Shown: positions 1-7,752 of the stretch, piece by piece | How the letters are laid out: every line of letters starts with the position of its first letter | Position numbering within the stretch: position 1 is the stretch's first letter | DNA from: Rhodospirillaceae bacterium UBA4479 | GTDB lineage: Bacteria; Pseudomonadota; Alphaproteobacteria; Rhodospirillales; Casp-alpha2 | Length of the DNA stretch: 9,081 nucleotides | Direction of reading: 5' to 3' | Assembly: GCA_002389175.1 (NCBI GenBank) | Contig: DGNZ01000098.1 | Span: 1 to 9,081 of the forward strand | Position numbers and translations under genes: made by a program | The notes under the pieces: model-generated | The model's input: only the letters and a program-made list of their open reading frames with translations | Databases searched by the model: none | What the model was told of the DNA's origin: nothing

Positions 1-83
1 ATTTCCAAGATGCTGTCGGGCAAGGTAGTTTATTCTGACAAAGCAATCCTGCATTGGTGCAACAGGTTTTCAAAACCGAATTG

Positions 84-866
84 TCAAACGCCACCAGTTA
101 TGTTGACGGTCTCACCCGTCATGAAACTACATGCATCGGATGCTAAGAACAAAGCTGCACCAACCATTTCTGAGGGCACTCCCGCGCGGCCCATCCAGTT
201 GACCCGCTCTGTATAGGATTTCCAGCCTTCCGGGTCCTGTTGTTTCCTATCCACATTGCGGTCGGTATCGATCAGACCGGGCGCCAGCGTGTTGAGCACC
301 ACACCGGTGCCTGCATATTCGCGGGCCTGACTCTGAATGAGGTTGTGCTGGGCAGCCTTAGTTGCTGCATAGAGGGTAACTACCGGTTTGGGGGCATACT
401 GATTTATCGAACCTATGCTGACGACGCGGCCCCATCTGCGTGCTGCCATAGGCGGCAAACAAGACTGCAGCATTTCTACCGTTGACCTAAAATTAACGTT
501 GAAATGCACATCAAGATCCTCAGGAGTAACCCGTGCGAGGGGGGCATTGATTTGGGCCGATGCGTTGATGATTAGTATGTCTAAACGCCCTGCCTGGTCC
601 TCGCACTGTTCAACCAGCCTGCGTGCACTATTGGGCTTTCCAAGCTCTGCCGAAACCGGGTCTGCATGACCCCCGTCACTTCTAATCGCTGCCACAGTCC
701 TGTTAGAAGATTTATGCGACTGGCCATGAACAAAGACATGAGCGCCAGCTGCAGCCAGACCCTGGGCAATGGCTGCACCAATGCCCCGACTCGACCCGGT
801 TACCAATGCGGTCCGGCCCTGCAATCCGAAAATAGACTGCAATCCGTATGTCGACGCCTTATTCAT
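84..866 (-). CDS. Classical SDR-family NAD(P)-dependent oxidoreductase
   Basis: This is a cytoplasmic short-chain dehydrogenase of 260 residues, a normal length for the classical SDR family. It has the Rossmann nucleotide-binding motif TGSSRGIG (residues 23-30), an INAS variant of the usual NNAG motif (100-103), the structural Asn region NVNF (123-126) and a complete catalytic set Ser153, Tyr166 and Lys170 (YxxxK), followed by the usual APG turn (195-197) and a C-terminal TGGV ending. The start ATG overlaps the stop of the preceding IclR-lactonase gene as ATGA, which implies translational coupling. In this catabolic operon it probably oxidises a sugar, sugar acid or 2-keto-3-deoxy acid, as gluconate 5-dehydrogenase-like and ketodeoxyfuconate dehydrogenase-like SDRs do. 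That role is inferred from context, and the substrate is unknown. It is the last gene visible, with no convincing intrinsic terminator in the 83 bases that follow. Confidence 0.93.
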   Translation of the reverse strand: MNKASTYGLQSIFGLQGRTALVTGSSRGIGAAIAQGLAAAGAHVFVHGQSHKSSNRTVAAIRSDGGHADPVSAELGKPNSARRLVEQCEDQAGRLDILIINASAQINAPLARVTPEDLDVHFNVNFRSTVEMLQSCLPPMAARRWGRVVSIGSINQYAPKPVVTLYAATKAAQHNLIQSQAREYAGTGVVLNTLAPGLIDTDRNVDRKQQDPEGWKSYTERVNWMGRAGVPSEMVGAALFLASDACSFMTGETVNITGGV

Positions 867-2611
867 GGTGCTATTTCAAAGTTTGTTGATGCCAGACCGA
901 TCTCACCCGGCGTGAATGCGAACAGGCCACCGGACAATGGCGCTTCGGAAAGCGTTGACGCAGGAAGGCGGGTGCGAGCGCTGGTGACGAACAAAGTAGA
1001 CATATCCGGCCCGCCAAAACACACGCTTGTAGGACGCGGTACCGGCATTTCGACAGTCCTTTCGAGTTCTCCATTAGGCAAATAACGGTGGAGGCACCAG
1101 CCATCCCATATGGCGCACCAAACTCCCCCCTCGCTGTCGACCGTTAATCCATCGGGGCGGCCGGCATTTTTAGCGATCTGCGCAAAAACCCGGCGATTAC
1201 TTAAGTTTCCTGAACCGGGTTCGCTGTCATAGGCGTAGATCATGCCAGGAACCGTATCGACAAAATAGAATGTTGACTTGTCCGGGCTCCAGTCCAACCC
1301 ATTGGAGACCGTGATACCGCTTTCTTTGCGCTCAACTTCCCCTTCTGGTGTGATGCGAAACAAACCTCCGCTGGGTTTGCTGGCGTCAAGCCGCATGGAA
1401 CCAACCCATATCGCGCCTCCCGGACCCACCTTAGCGTCATTTAAGCGGTTTTCTACAACGCCATCTTCCGGATTAGCAAAAGGCGTCAATTTGCCGGTAT
1501 CGAAATCGAGCAGTTCAATGCCGTCCTGCGTGATGGCCATCAATTCACCGCCCGAATAGGGCAGAACGGCGCTCACGAGTTTGCCCAGATCACAAGAATC
1601 GTTGACGCCGGATTGTGGGTCAAATCGATAGATCGAAGGCTGCAATATGTCGACCCAGAACAAGCGTTGCTGTGCCCTGTGCCAGACTGGCGCCTCACCC
1701 AATTGTGCCCCCCAAGGTAGAACGCACTCAATTTCAGTACCGGAATTGCTGCGAGGCCGGGGCCGCGTGCTGATTGCGATGGCACCCGCAGAACCCGTAA
1801 TGCGTCGCGCAGCGGCAATGAGTTCTCGTCCAGCCAGATGGAGTTGAGAGGAATCGAGCCGGGAAGACGGGCCTAGAACAGCCAGCGCACCAATTGGCGT
1901 GCCATCTTGCCCGGCGATCGCCACAGCTACCGAGTTTACACCTGGCAGATGTTCTTCAAACGACATTGCATATCCCCGTGCTCGGGTCACCGTCAGGTCA
2001 GCGGCGAGGGCATCTTGTGCAGTAATAGTCGAGTGAGTGAACTGCTCCAAGTTTAGTTGATTAATGAGATTGCGAGAAAACATTGGCTCCTGGAAAGCTA
2101 GCAACACTTTGCCGGCTGCGGTGCAGTGCAGGGGCGCCCCCCGACTCGTATCAACGCGGACACTCAGGCCGCTTCCTGACCGTTCATCGAGATATTGCAC
2201 CCGATCCAGATCGAGACGACAAAGCGCAATGGTTTCTCCTAGTTCTTCAGACAACCGCTGCAGCTCCGGCGCGGCAGCAGAATTGAGATCGAATGTATCC
2301 CAGACCCGATGGGACATTTCCAGAAACCTTGGGCCAAGCGCATAGGTGCCGCGGGCTTCATCCTGGCGCACCAGGCCAAAGGCAATCAGTGTTCGAAGGA
2401 TGCGTGCAAAAGTCGGCTTGGACATGCCGGATAATTGCAGAAGTTCGGCAAACTTCAGCGGCGAATCGGCATCTGTGATGGTGTCGAGCAGAGTCAGTCC
2501 CTTCGCCAACGCGGCGGCGCCTGCAGGAACCTGTATTTTGACTGGCTTCACTTCACCTGCGCTGTCTGACGCGCCAAAGCTGCTTCGCCCAACATCCGAT
2601 CTATCGTCCAT
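863..2611 (-). CDS. IclR-family regulator fused to SMP-30/gluconolactonase-type lactonase
   Basis: This single open frame encodes two complete proteins in tandem. Residues about 33-95 form an IclR winged helix-turn-helix, and about 105-275 form the IclR effector domain with typical segments (GAPLHCTAAGKVLLAF at 159-174, HLPGVNSVAVAI at 221-232). After a Pro/Arg/Ser-rich linker (about 278-292), residues 293-580 form an SMP-30/regucalcin-like beta-propeller. Aligned by motif to regucalcin, it keeps the metal ligands Glu306, Asn437 and Asp487 and the substrate residues Arg389 and Asn391, so it should be an active sugar-lactone hydrolase. There is no signal peptide. Numbering is from the ATG at 2611, which overlaps the previous gene by 64 bases and has an AGGA 11 bases upstream. 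A GTG at 2551 (residue 21) would give a 4-base GTGA overlap like other junctions here and an 11-residue lead before the IclR domain, and is a good alternative. It probably regulates this operon while also opening the pathway lactone. Confidence 0.93.
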   Translation of the reverse strand: MDDRSDVGRSSFGASDSAGEVKPVKIQVPAGAAALAKGLTLLDTITDADSPLKFAELLQLSGMSKPTFARILRTLIAFGLVRQDEARGTYALGPRFLEMSHRVWDTFDLNSAAAPELQRLSEELGETIALCRLDLDRVQYLDERSGSGLSVRVDTSRGAPLHCTAAGKVLLAFQEPMFSRNLINQLNLEQFTHSTITAQDALAADLTVTRARGYAMSFEEHLPGVNSVAVAIAGQDGTPIGALAVLGPSSRLDSSQLHLAGRELIAAARRITGSAGAIAISTRPRPRSNSGTEIECVLPWGAQLGEAPVWHRAQQRLFWVDILQPSIYRFDPQSGVNDSCDLGKLVSAVLPYSGGELMAITQDGIELLDFDTGKLTPFANPEDGVVENRLNDAKVGPGGAIWVGSMRLDASKPSGGLFRITPEGEVERKESGITVSNGLDWSPDKSTFYFVDTVPGMIYAYDSEPGSGNLSNRRVFAQIAKNAGRPDGLTVDSEGGVWCAIWDGWCLHRYLPNGELERTVEMPVPRPTSVCFGGPDMSTLFVTSARTRLPASTLSEAPLSGGLFAFTPGEIGLASTNFEIAP

Positions 2612-3531
2612 TGAGGTTTAAATCCTAATTGCTTTCGTATTTTTTGATTCGACGTTTGATAATAGACACCAGGACCTGGCAGGTCGACCGTAACAATGGG
2701 ATATCCTGTTACTGCAGACATTTTATGCACCAATGTCTCAAATTCCACCGGATCGGTAGCACCTAGATTAAACGTTCCACCAACGGCGTCTGCGTGGTCC
2801 AGCGCCAGCATAAGCCCCTGCACCATATCGCGCGTTTCGGTAATGTGCATCTGAAACGGGCGGCCACTTTCGTTGCGCGCCAGAATGTGGGAAGGCTCGC
2901 CCGGGTCTGCTGCCTGCAGCAATTCGGCGATTTCATCATTGCCGAAATCCCTTTGCTGTCGCACGCGCGGGCGTAAAAAGAACCTTGGACCTGAAAAGAA
3001 ACTCGTTTCGTCCAGCAACTCAGCAGCATCTTGAGTATGGGAAAATCGCAAGATGACCGTCTGCATCGTTCCGGAGCGCTGATGGAATCTGACGAGTTCT
3101 TCGCCCAGAAGTTTGGTCAGCCCGTAGGCTGAATTGGGCTGCAGAGGGTGGCTTTCGTTGATTGGTAGGTTAACCGGTGCATTTTCTGGATAGACTTCGC
3201 CCGAACTTGCAAAGACAAAGCGCGATACCGAAGCGGCAGCGGCGGCATCAAGCAAAATGCGGGTGGATTCTACGTTTGCCTGAAACATTCTGGGTCGGTC
3301 CGCGGGCGACCATGACATATAAGCGCCCAGATGCAGCACTACATCAATTTCGGCCATCGCTTCAATGGCCACCTCTTCGTCGTCCAAAGTGCTGACAATT
3401 TCATCATAGCCGGCAGCGCTGCGGCCAGAGGGCAGTAAATCCAGTCCACGGACCCTGTCGCCACGCGACAGCAAGTGAGACACTGCACGGCTCCCCACAC
3501 GTCCGGATGATCCGGTGACCAGGATCCTCAT
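2548..3531 (-). CDS. Extended-SDR NAD-dependent epimerase/dehydratase family protein
   Basis: This is a cytoplasmic 327-residue protein of the extended SDR family. It has an N-terminal GxxGxxG nucleotide-binding loop (TGSSGRVG, 6-13), Asp31 at the end of the second strand suggesting NAD preference, the HLGA segment (67-70), Ser109/Ser110 and the catalytic Tyr136-xxx-Lys140 pair. The C-terminal part (about 160-320) is the variable substrate domain. Relatives include sugar-nucleotide epimerases and uronate dehydrogenase. In a sugar-acid operon a dehydrogenase that oxidises an aldose or uronate to its lactone would fit well with the neighbouring lactonase. However, this chain is about 60 residues longer than typical uronate dehydrogenase, so the reaction is only inferred. 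The ATG overlaps the stop of the ATPase gene as ATGA, with AAGG seven bases upstream. Its own stop overlaps the next gene. Confidence 0.9.
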   Translation of the reverse strand: MRILVTGSSGRVGSRAVSHLLSRGDRVRGLDLLPSGRSAAGYDEIVSTLDDEEVAIEAMAEIDVVLHLGAYMSWSPADRPRMFQANVESTRILLDAAAAASVSRFVFASSGEVYPENAPVNLPINESHPLQPNSAYGLTKLLGEELVRFHQRSGTMQTVILRFSHTQDAAELLDETSFFSGPRFFLRPRVRQQRDFGNDEIAELLQAADPGEPSHILARNESGRPFQMHITETRDMVQGLMLALDHADAVGGTFNLGATDPVEFETLVHKMSAVTGYPIVTVDLPGPGVYYQTSNQKIRKQLGFKPQWTIDRMLGEAALARQTAQVK

Positions 3532-4637
3532 GCTAGCGCCTTTTGGCTCTTCGCGTCAAACAGGTGCAGGTCCTGAGGATCAAATGACAGGGTCAGTTTT
3601 TCACCCTCGAACAATTTGCCGGCATGTGAGAGACGGGCAATCAGCCCCTTGGAATTGTCGTCATCGGTTTCCGACCCAGCATTTATGCTGTGTTCCGCTC
3701 CGTCAAAATACACGTACTTCTCCGATCCTAGACTTTCCACAAGATTGGTATGAACTTGGATATTCACCGCTCCTTCGCCCAAGTTGAGATGTTCCGGTCG
3801 GATGCCTGCAATCACATCTTTTGATCCAGCGAGCGCACGGTGTCCAACCGGTACCTTGGAGCCAAACAGCTCGATTTGAGGTTGGCTGCCCGAATGATCA
3901 ACGGCAGCGGATAAAAAGTTCATCCCGGGTGAGCCAATGAATCCGGCCACAAACAGGTTTACAGGGTGTTGGAAGAGGGTTTCAGGGTCGGCAATCTGCT
4001 GGATTTCTCCTGCACGCATGATCACGATTCTGTCCGCCATGGTCATCGCCTCTACCTGGTCATGGGTAACATAAACAGTTGTCACGCCCACGCGTTTGTG
4101 CAGAGCACCAATTTCGGCGCGCATGTGAACACGCAATTTAGCATCCAGATTTGACAGGGGCTCATCCATCATAAAAGCTTGTGGTTCGCGCACGATTGCC
4201 CGCCCTAGGGCCACCCTTTGGCGTTGTCCGCCTGACAAGTCTTTCGGACGGCGGTTTAGATAGGGATCGACCGCTAGGGTCCTGGCCGCTTCGAGTACCC
4301 TTTTGTCAATTTCGCTTTGCGGCATTTTGCGCATCTTCAGGCCAAATCCGATGTTTTGTGCCACCGTTAAATGCGGGTAAAGCGCATAATTTTGAAACAC
4401 CATTGCTATATCGCGGTCGCCGGGCGCCAAGTCTGTGACATCACGTCCACCGATTTCAATGCTCCCCCCGGAAGCAGGTTCAAGCCCTGCCAGAATTTTC
4501 AAAATGGTCGATTTTCCACAGCCTGACGGACCCACCAGCACAACAAATTCGCCATCTTCGATGTCAAGCGAAAATTCCTTGAGCACATTGAGCTGGCCAT
4601 AATTTTTGTGGACGTTTTTTATTGAGATATTACCCAT
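3528..4637 (-). CDS. ugpC: Sugar ABC transporter ATP-binding protein (UgpC/MalK type)
   Basis: This is the ATPase of a CUT1 sugar importer, acting on the cytoplasmic face of the inner membrane as a dimer. The 369-residue length is normal for MalK/UgpC. Visible motifs are Walker A GPSGCGKST (36-44), Q-loop Gln82, signature LSGGQ (134-138), Walker B ending in DEP (158-160), D-loop SNLD (162-165) and H-loop His192. From about residue 235 comes the MalK-type regulatory TOBE region, including the typical GIRPEHL segment. All catalytic residues are present. The gene begins one base after the stop of the MalG-type permease, with GGAG seven bases upstream of the ATG inside that permease gene. Having the ATPase inside the operon means the importer is self-contained. 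The symbol is the generic family name and does not imply glycerol-3-phosphate as substrate. Confidence 0.96.
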   Translation of the reverse strand: MGNISIKNVHKNYGQLNVLKEFSLDIEDGEFVVLVGPSGCGKSTILKILAGLEPASGGSIEIGGRDVTDLAPGDRDIAMVFQNYALYPHLTVAQNIGFGLKMRKMPQSEIDKRVLEAARTLAVDPYLNRRPKDLSGGQRQRVALGRAIVREPQAFMMDEPLSNLDAKLRVHMRAEIGALHKRVGVTTVYVTHDQVEAMTMADRIVIMRAGEIQQIADPETLFQHPVNLFVAGFIGSPGMNFLSAAVDHSGSQPQIELFGSKVPVGHRALAGSKDVIAGIRPEHLNLGEGAVNIQVHTNLVESLGSEKYVYFDGAEHSINAGSETDDDNSKGLIARLSHAGKLFEGEKLTLSFDPQDLHLFDAKSQKALA

Positions 4638-4638
4638 T

Positions 4639-5469
4639 TTATTTCTCCGCTCCAGCCGTCAGACCGCCAACAAGATAGCGTTCCAGGAAGAGGTAAATCA
4701 GCATGATTGGAGTGGCGACAAAGACTGCGGCCGCAGAAATCTCATTCCAGTCCGTGGTATATTCGCCGCGCATCGATGCGATACCCATATTGGCCGTCCA
4801 GTTGGTTTGAGCACCTTGCAGGAATGTGCGCGCATAGGCATAGTCGGCCCAGCTGAGCACAAAGGCATAGAGTGCGGTTGCTGCCAGACCGGGCGTTGAA
4901 ATTGGTAGCACCACCCGCATCATGGCAGCCATGGGGCCGCAGCCATCGACCATTGCCGCTTGCTCAAGCTCTCTTGGGATCGTGTCGAAATACCCCTTGA
5001 GCATCCAGGTGGTAAAAGGAATGATCAAAGTTGAATGGGCAATGATGACGGTCCATAGGCTGCCAATCATGCCAATGTTACGAAACACCGCAAACAAGGG
5101 TATGACCAGCAATGTAGCAGGAAGCATTTTTGCGGTGAGGATGAAAAGTCCCAGCGATTGTCCGCCACGGACCCGAAATCGTGAAAGACCGTATCCGGCC
5201 AAGACTGACACGATCATCGACAGGATGACGGAACCTAAGGCGACGATTGTCGAGTTGAACAACCATAGAAAAATTGGCCGTTCTGTCAGCACCCTTGAAA
5301 AGATCGCCCAATCAGGGTCCCTAGGGATAAATGTGGGAGGCAAAGACGACAGTTCATCAGTGCTTGCCAGCGCAGTGATGAACAGCCAATAAATCGGAAA
5401 TAGGATGATGCCTGCCGTGGTAATTATCGCTAGATAGAGCAAGATGCTTTGCAGAGGTGTGCGTTCCAT
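4639..5469 (-). CDS. Carbohydrate ABC transporter permease, MalG type
   Basis: This is one of the two inner-membrane channel subunits of the sugar importer. The 276-residue chain has about six hydrophobic segments (roughly 10-32, 70-95, 107-128, 136-158, 195-215 and 245-265). It carries the cytoplasmic EAA loop that docks on the ATPase, seen here as EQAAMVDGCG (169-178) followed by the conserved Pro189. Length and layout match MalG-type CUT1 permeases, including the short N-terminal tail before the first membrane segment. A strong AAGGAG ribosome site (5476-5481) lies six bases before the ATG and overlaps the stop codon of the MalF-type permease gene, so the two permeases are made in step. 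The transported substrate cannot be read from the sequence. Confidence 0.96.
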   Translation of the reverse strand: MERTPLQSILLYLAIITTAGIILFPIYWLFITALASTDELSSLPPTFIPRDPDWAIFSRVLTERPIFLWLFNSTIVALGSVILSMIVSVLAGYGLSRFRVRGGQSLGLFILTAKMLPATLLVIPLFAVFRNIGMIGSLWTVIIAHSTLIIPFTTWMLKGYFDTIPRELEQAAMVDGCGPMAAMMRVVLPISTPGLAATALYAFVLSWADYAYARTFLQGAQTNWTANMGIASMRGEYTTDWNEISAAAVFVATPIMLIYLFLERYLVGGLTAGAEK

Positions 5470-5479
5470 GTTCGGCTCC

Positions 5480-6385
5480 TTACAGCGTTTTCGGACTGCG
5501 CCTGAGCATCAGCATTGATGCAATGACACAAATGATCAGCGTGATGACACCCACTGCCGATGCGTAGCCAAACTTGAAGAATCCGAATGCCTGGTCGTAA
5601 GTCATAATCGACAGTGTCTGGGTGGATTTTAGCGGCCCGCCGCCGGTAAGCACTTTAATAATGGAAAAGTCGCGGAACACCCATAGGGTAACCAGTACCA
5701 ACGTCACCCCCAAAATTGGCATCAGCAACGGCAATGTAATCCAGCGGAAGCGTTGCACGGCACTGGCACCATCGACTTTTGCGGCTGCATAAAAGTCAGC
5801 TGGTATCGATTGCAGTCCTGCCAGTGTCATGATGGAGACAAAGGGAAAGCCCTTCCAGATCATCGTGATGGACAAGGCCCAAAACGCTGCTCCTGGTGTC
5901 GATATCCATTTGATCATCTGGTCGGTTAGGCCGAGTTTGATGAAAAGCCAGCTCATGAAACCAAACGAACTGTCAAATATCCAGGCGAAAATAACGACCG
6001 CGATCACCTCAGGCACAGCCCAGGGCAAAGCCATGGCCACACGGGCAATTTTTCGGCCTCTGAACTTGTTGTTGACCAGCAATGCCGTTGAGATACCCGC
6101 AATCAGACTTCCGAGGGTGACTGTGACAACCAGTTTTAGCGTAACCCAACAGGCCATCCAGAATTCCGGAGAGGTGAACAACTTCTCGTAATTGCCAAGA
6201 GTGACGGGTTTTCTGGCTGCGCCGATTCTTGGCATTTTGACGTTTTGAAGCGACAGGTCGACAGAAATTATCAGCGGGTAAATTATAATGGCCGCCACCA
6301 ACAGCACCGCTGGTGCAAGCAGTATATATCCTAAAAGATGTTGCTGACTGGGTCGGGCAAGATCCAATCCAAGTTTTTTTGCCAT
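5480..6385 (-). CDS. Sugar ABC transporter permease, MalF/UgpA type
   Basis: This is the second inner-membrane subunit of the importer, 301 residues from the start chosen here. It has six predicted membrane segments, a cytoplasmic EAA-type loop (YAAAKVDGAS at 199-208, with Pro219 downstream) and the TGGGP motif (247-251) typical of UgpA/MalF-like permeases. The ATG at 6385 is preferred because GAGG sits five bases upstream (6391-6394). An in-frame GTG at 6400 would add five residues but has no clear ribosome site. The gene is separated from the binding-protein gene by 88 bases that hold a stem-loop, the largest gap in the cluster. This arrangement is common where the binding protein is made in excess over membrane subunits. 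Confidence 0.95.
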   Translation of the reverse strand: MAKKLGLDLARPSQQHLLGYILLAPAVLLVAAIIIYPLIISVDLSLQNVKMPRIGAARKPVTLGNYEKLFTSPEFWMACWVTLKLVVTVTLGSLIAGISTALLVNNKFRGRKIARVAMALPWAVPEVIAVVIFAWIFDSSFGFMSWLFIKLGLTDQMIKWISTPGAAFWALSITMIWKGFPFVSIMTLAGLQSIPADFYAAAKVDGASAVQRFRWITLPLLMPILGVTLVLVTLWVFRDFSIIKVLTGGGPLKSTQTLSIMTYDQAFGFFKFGYASAVGVITLIICVIASMLMLRRSPKTL

Positions 6386-6390
6386 TGTCG

Positions 6391-6394
6391 CCTC
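6391..6394 (-). promoter_or_regulatory. Ribosome binding site deciding the MalF-type permease start
   Basis: On the minus strand this reads GAGG and lies five bases before the ATG at 6385. The competing upstream GTG at 6400 has no purine-rich element at a suitable distance, so this site favours the shorter 301-residue permease. Confidence 0.6.
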
Positions 6395-6426
6395 GTTCAC
6401 GTCTAACCGGTGCTGAAAGATGATTT

Positions 6427-6457
6427 GCCGCTACCCAATTCGAATTCAGGCAGCGGC
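6427..6457 (-). promoter_or_regulatory. Intercistronic stem-loop between binding-protein and permease genes
   Basis: Two arms, 6427-6435 and 6449-6457, pair as a 9-base stem in the minus-strand mRNA: GCCGCTGCC with GGTAGCGGC, the only non-Watson-Crick pair being one G-U. The loop contains the self-complementary AATTCGAATT. It begins 17 bases after the stop codon of the binding-protein gene. On the minus strand no T-run follows the stem, so it is unlikely to be a full terminator of the operon. By analogy with hairpins after malE-type genes it probably protects the 3' end of the binding-protein message and lowers downstream expression. On the plus strand six Ts follow directly (6458-6463), giving an intrinsic-terminator shape against antisense transcription, though with an A-C mismatch in the stem. 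The structure is seen in the sequence; the role is inferred. Confidence 0.55.
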
Positions 6458-6473
6458 TTTTTTGAGCTGAGTA

Positions 6474-7745
6474 TTAGCCTGCCTGGATGGCCTCGGCTTT
6501 TGCCTGAATGGTCTTCACTACGTCTGCGGGATCAAGGTCTTGAATCAGCATTCGCTGGACTTCCTCCTGGACCATTTTGCCGAATTCACCATACTGGATT
6601 TCCAGGCCTGTGGGGATGCGGTCAACGCCGGCAGCAGCAGCGGCTTTCTGAGTTTTAATCAACAATGGAAAGTGCGGCACACTTTCTTCAACACCCGATA
6701 CATCGGCCTTCGGGCTTGGTGGTGTGTTACCAGCAACAGTCGCATATTTACGCTGAAAATCAGGCGACATTACCACCTTGATGAAATCCCAGACGAGTTG
6801 TTTTTGTTCGTCTGAGATTTCGCTGGCCATGCCCAGGACGTTTGAAGATCCACCAACCGGCGGGGTTAATGCTGGAAAGGCGATTTTCAACCGGTCAGCG
6901 GCAGCACCCTTCTTCAAGGTGCCATAGAGCCACGGACCGTCCAAGCGCATGGCGATCTTGCCATCGGCAAACAATTTGCGGACGTCACCGGCACTCATAT
7001 CAACCGGAGACAGGCCCTCTTTGATGATCGTTTTATAGCGGGTCAACCCTTCGATCATTTCCGGCGTATCAATCGTTACCTTGCCTTCCTTGTTGGTCCA
7101 ATACGCACCAGCGCTCAAAACATAGTTCAGCAATTCTGTCAGATACTGACCTGCACCTCCTGATGTTTCATGGCCTGTACCGAACTGATCGGTAATGCCA
7201 TCACCATTGAGGTCTTTGGTCGTTGCACGCGCAGCGGCGAGAAATTCCTCGTAATTGGTAGGAACTTCCACTCCTGCTTCAGCCAGAATGTCAGGGTTAT
7301 AGGCCATCATGAAGCCAAAATAGAGCAACATTATGCAGGCAGTCTCATCGTTCCAACGACAGGTGTCTTGACCTGCCCAGCCTGTCATGTCAATGCCGTC
7401 TTTTTTCAGCCAGGGGTCGAGATTCTCCATCCAGCCGTTTTCGGCAAAGGTTTGATATTCAAAAGATGCCAGATGGACAATATGCGGTGGCTGGCCACCT
7501 GCAAACAGGGTTGTCATTGAATCGGCGTAACTGGCACGTTCAACCTTGGTGAATTCGATTTTGACTCCTTCATGGGCTGCCTCAAAAGTTGCAATGGCGT
7601 CACGCCACCAGTCGCCCATGCCACCATCATCGGTCTGCCAGGATATGAACCGCAAGGTTTCTGCCTGAACGGCGGTCATCGCCGTAGTGCACAGCATTGA
7701 AGCCACAAGTGCAGCGGTTGTTGCCTTCTTTACTAGGTGTTTCAT
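6474..7745 (-). CDS. Extracellular (periplasmic) sugar-binding protein of the ABC transporter
   Basis: This is the 423-residue substrate-binding component of the CUT1 importer (solute-binding protein family 1, MalE/UgpB-like). A Sec signal peptide is clear: a Lys-rich start (residues 2-7), a hydrophobic core, and a cleavage site after AVQA at residue 28. Cys19 lies in the core without a lipobox, so a free periplasmic protein is expected. The mature protein has the typical two-lobe binding-protein layout, with the MAYNPDIL-type segment (about 148-155) and a C-terminal helical tail. A strong ribosome site (GGGAGGAAA, 7753-7761) ends seven bases before the ATG, in keeping with high expression. 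Only 27 bases separate it from the enolase-family gene upstream. The ligand is not identifiable; neighbouring genes suggest a sugar or sugar acid. Confidence 0.95.
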   Translation of the reverse strand: MKHLVKKATTAALVASMLCTTAMTAVQAETLRFISWQTDDGGMGDWWRDAIATFEAAHEGVKIEFTKVERASYADSMTTLFAGGQPPHIVHLASFEYQTFAENGWMENLDPWLKKDGIDMTGWAGQDTCRWNDETACIMLLYFGFMMAYNPDILAEAGVEVPTNYEEFLAAARATTKDLNGDGITDQFGTGHETSGGAGQYLTELLNYVLSAGAYWTNKEGKVTIDTPEMIEGLTRYKTIIKEGLSPVDMSAGDVRKLFADGKIAMRLDGPWLYGTLKKGAAADRLKIAFPALTPPVGGSSNVLGMASEISDEQKQLVWDFIKVVMSPDFQRKYATVAGNTPPSPKADVSGVEESVPHFPLLIKTQKAAAAAGVDRIPTGLEIQYGEFGKMVQEEVQRMLIQDLDPADVVKTIQAKAEAIQAG

Positions 7746-7752
7746 TAGTAGA

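Noticed and set aside
49..77. Small inverted repeats (CCTG/CAGG with inner GCA/TGC, and GGTTTTCAAAACC) just after the SDR gene
   Set aside because: The stems are short or AT-rich, the loop of the second is too tight, and no T-run follows on the minus strand, so I do not call an operon terminator.
666..1085. A 139-residue plus-strand open frame across the SDR/lactonase junction
   Set aside because: It covers the antisense of two well-supported genes joined by an ATGA overlap; the composition is shadow-like and there is no motif.
4922..5392. A 156-residue plus-strand open frame opposite the MalG-type permease
   Set aside because: It lies wholly inside a clear membrane-protein gene on the other strand, shows no recognisable domain and is explained as a shadow frame.
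7687..7691. Cys19 in the binding-protein signal sequence as a possible lipoprotein site
   Set aside because: The residues before Cys are Ser-Met-Leu, not a lipobox, and a good AVQA signal peptidase I site follows at residue 28.
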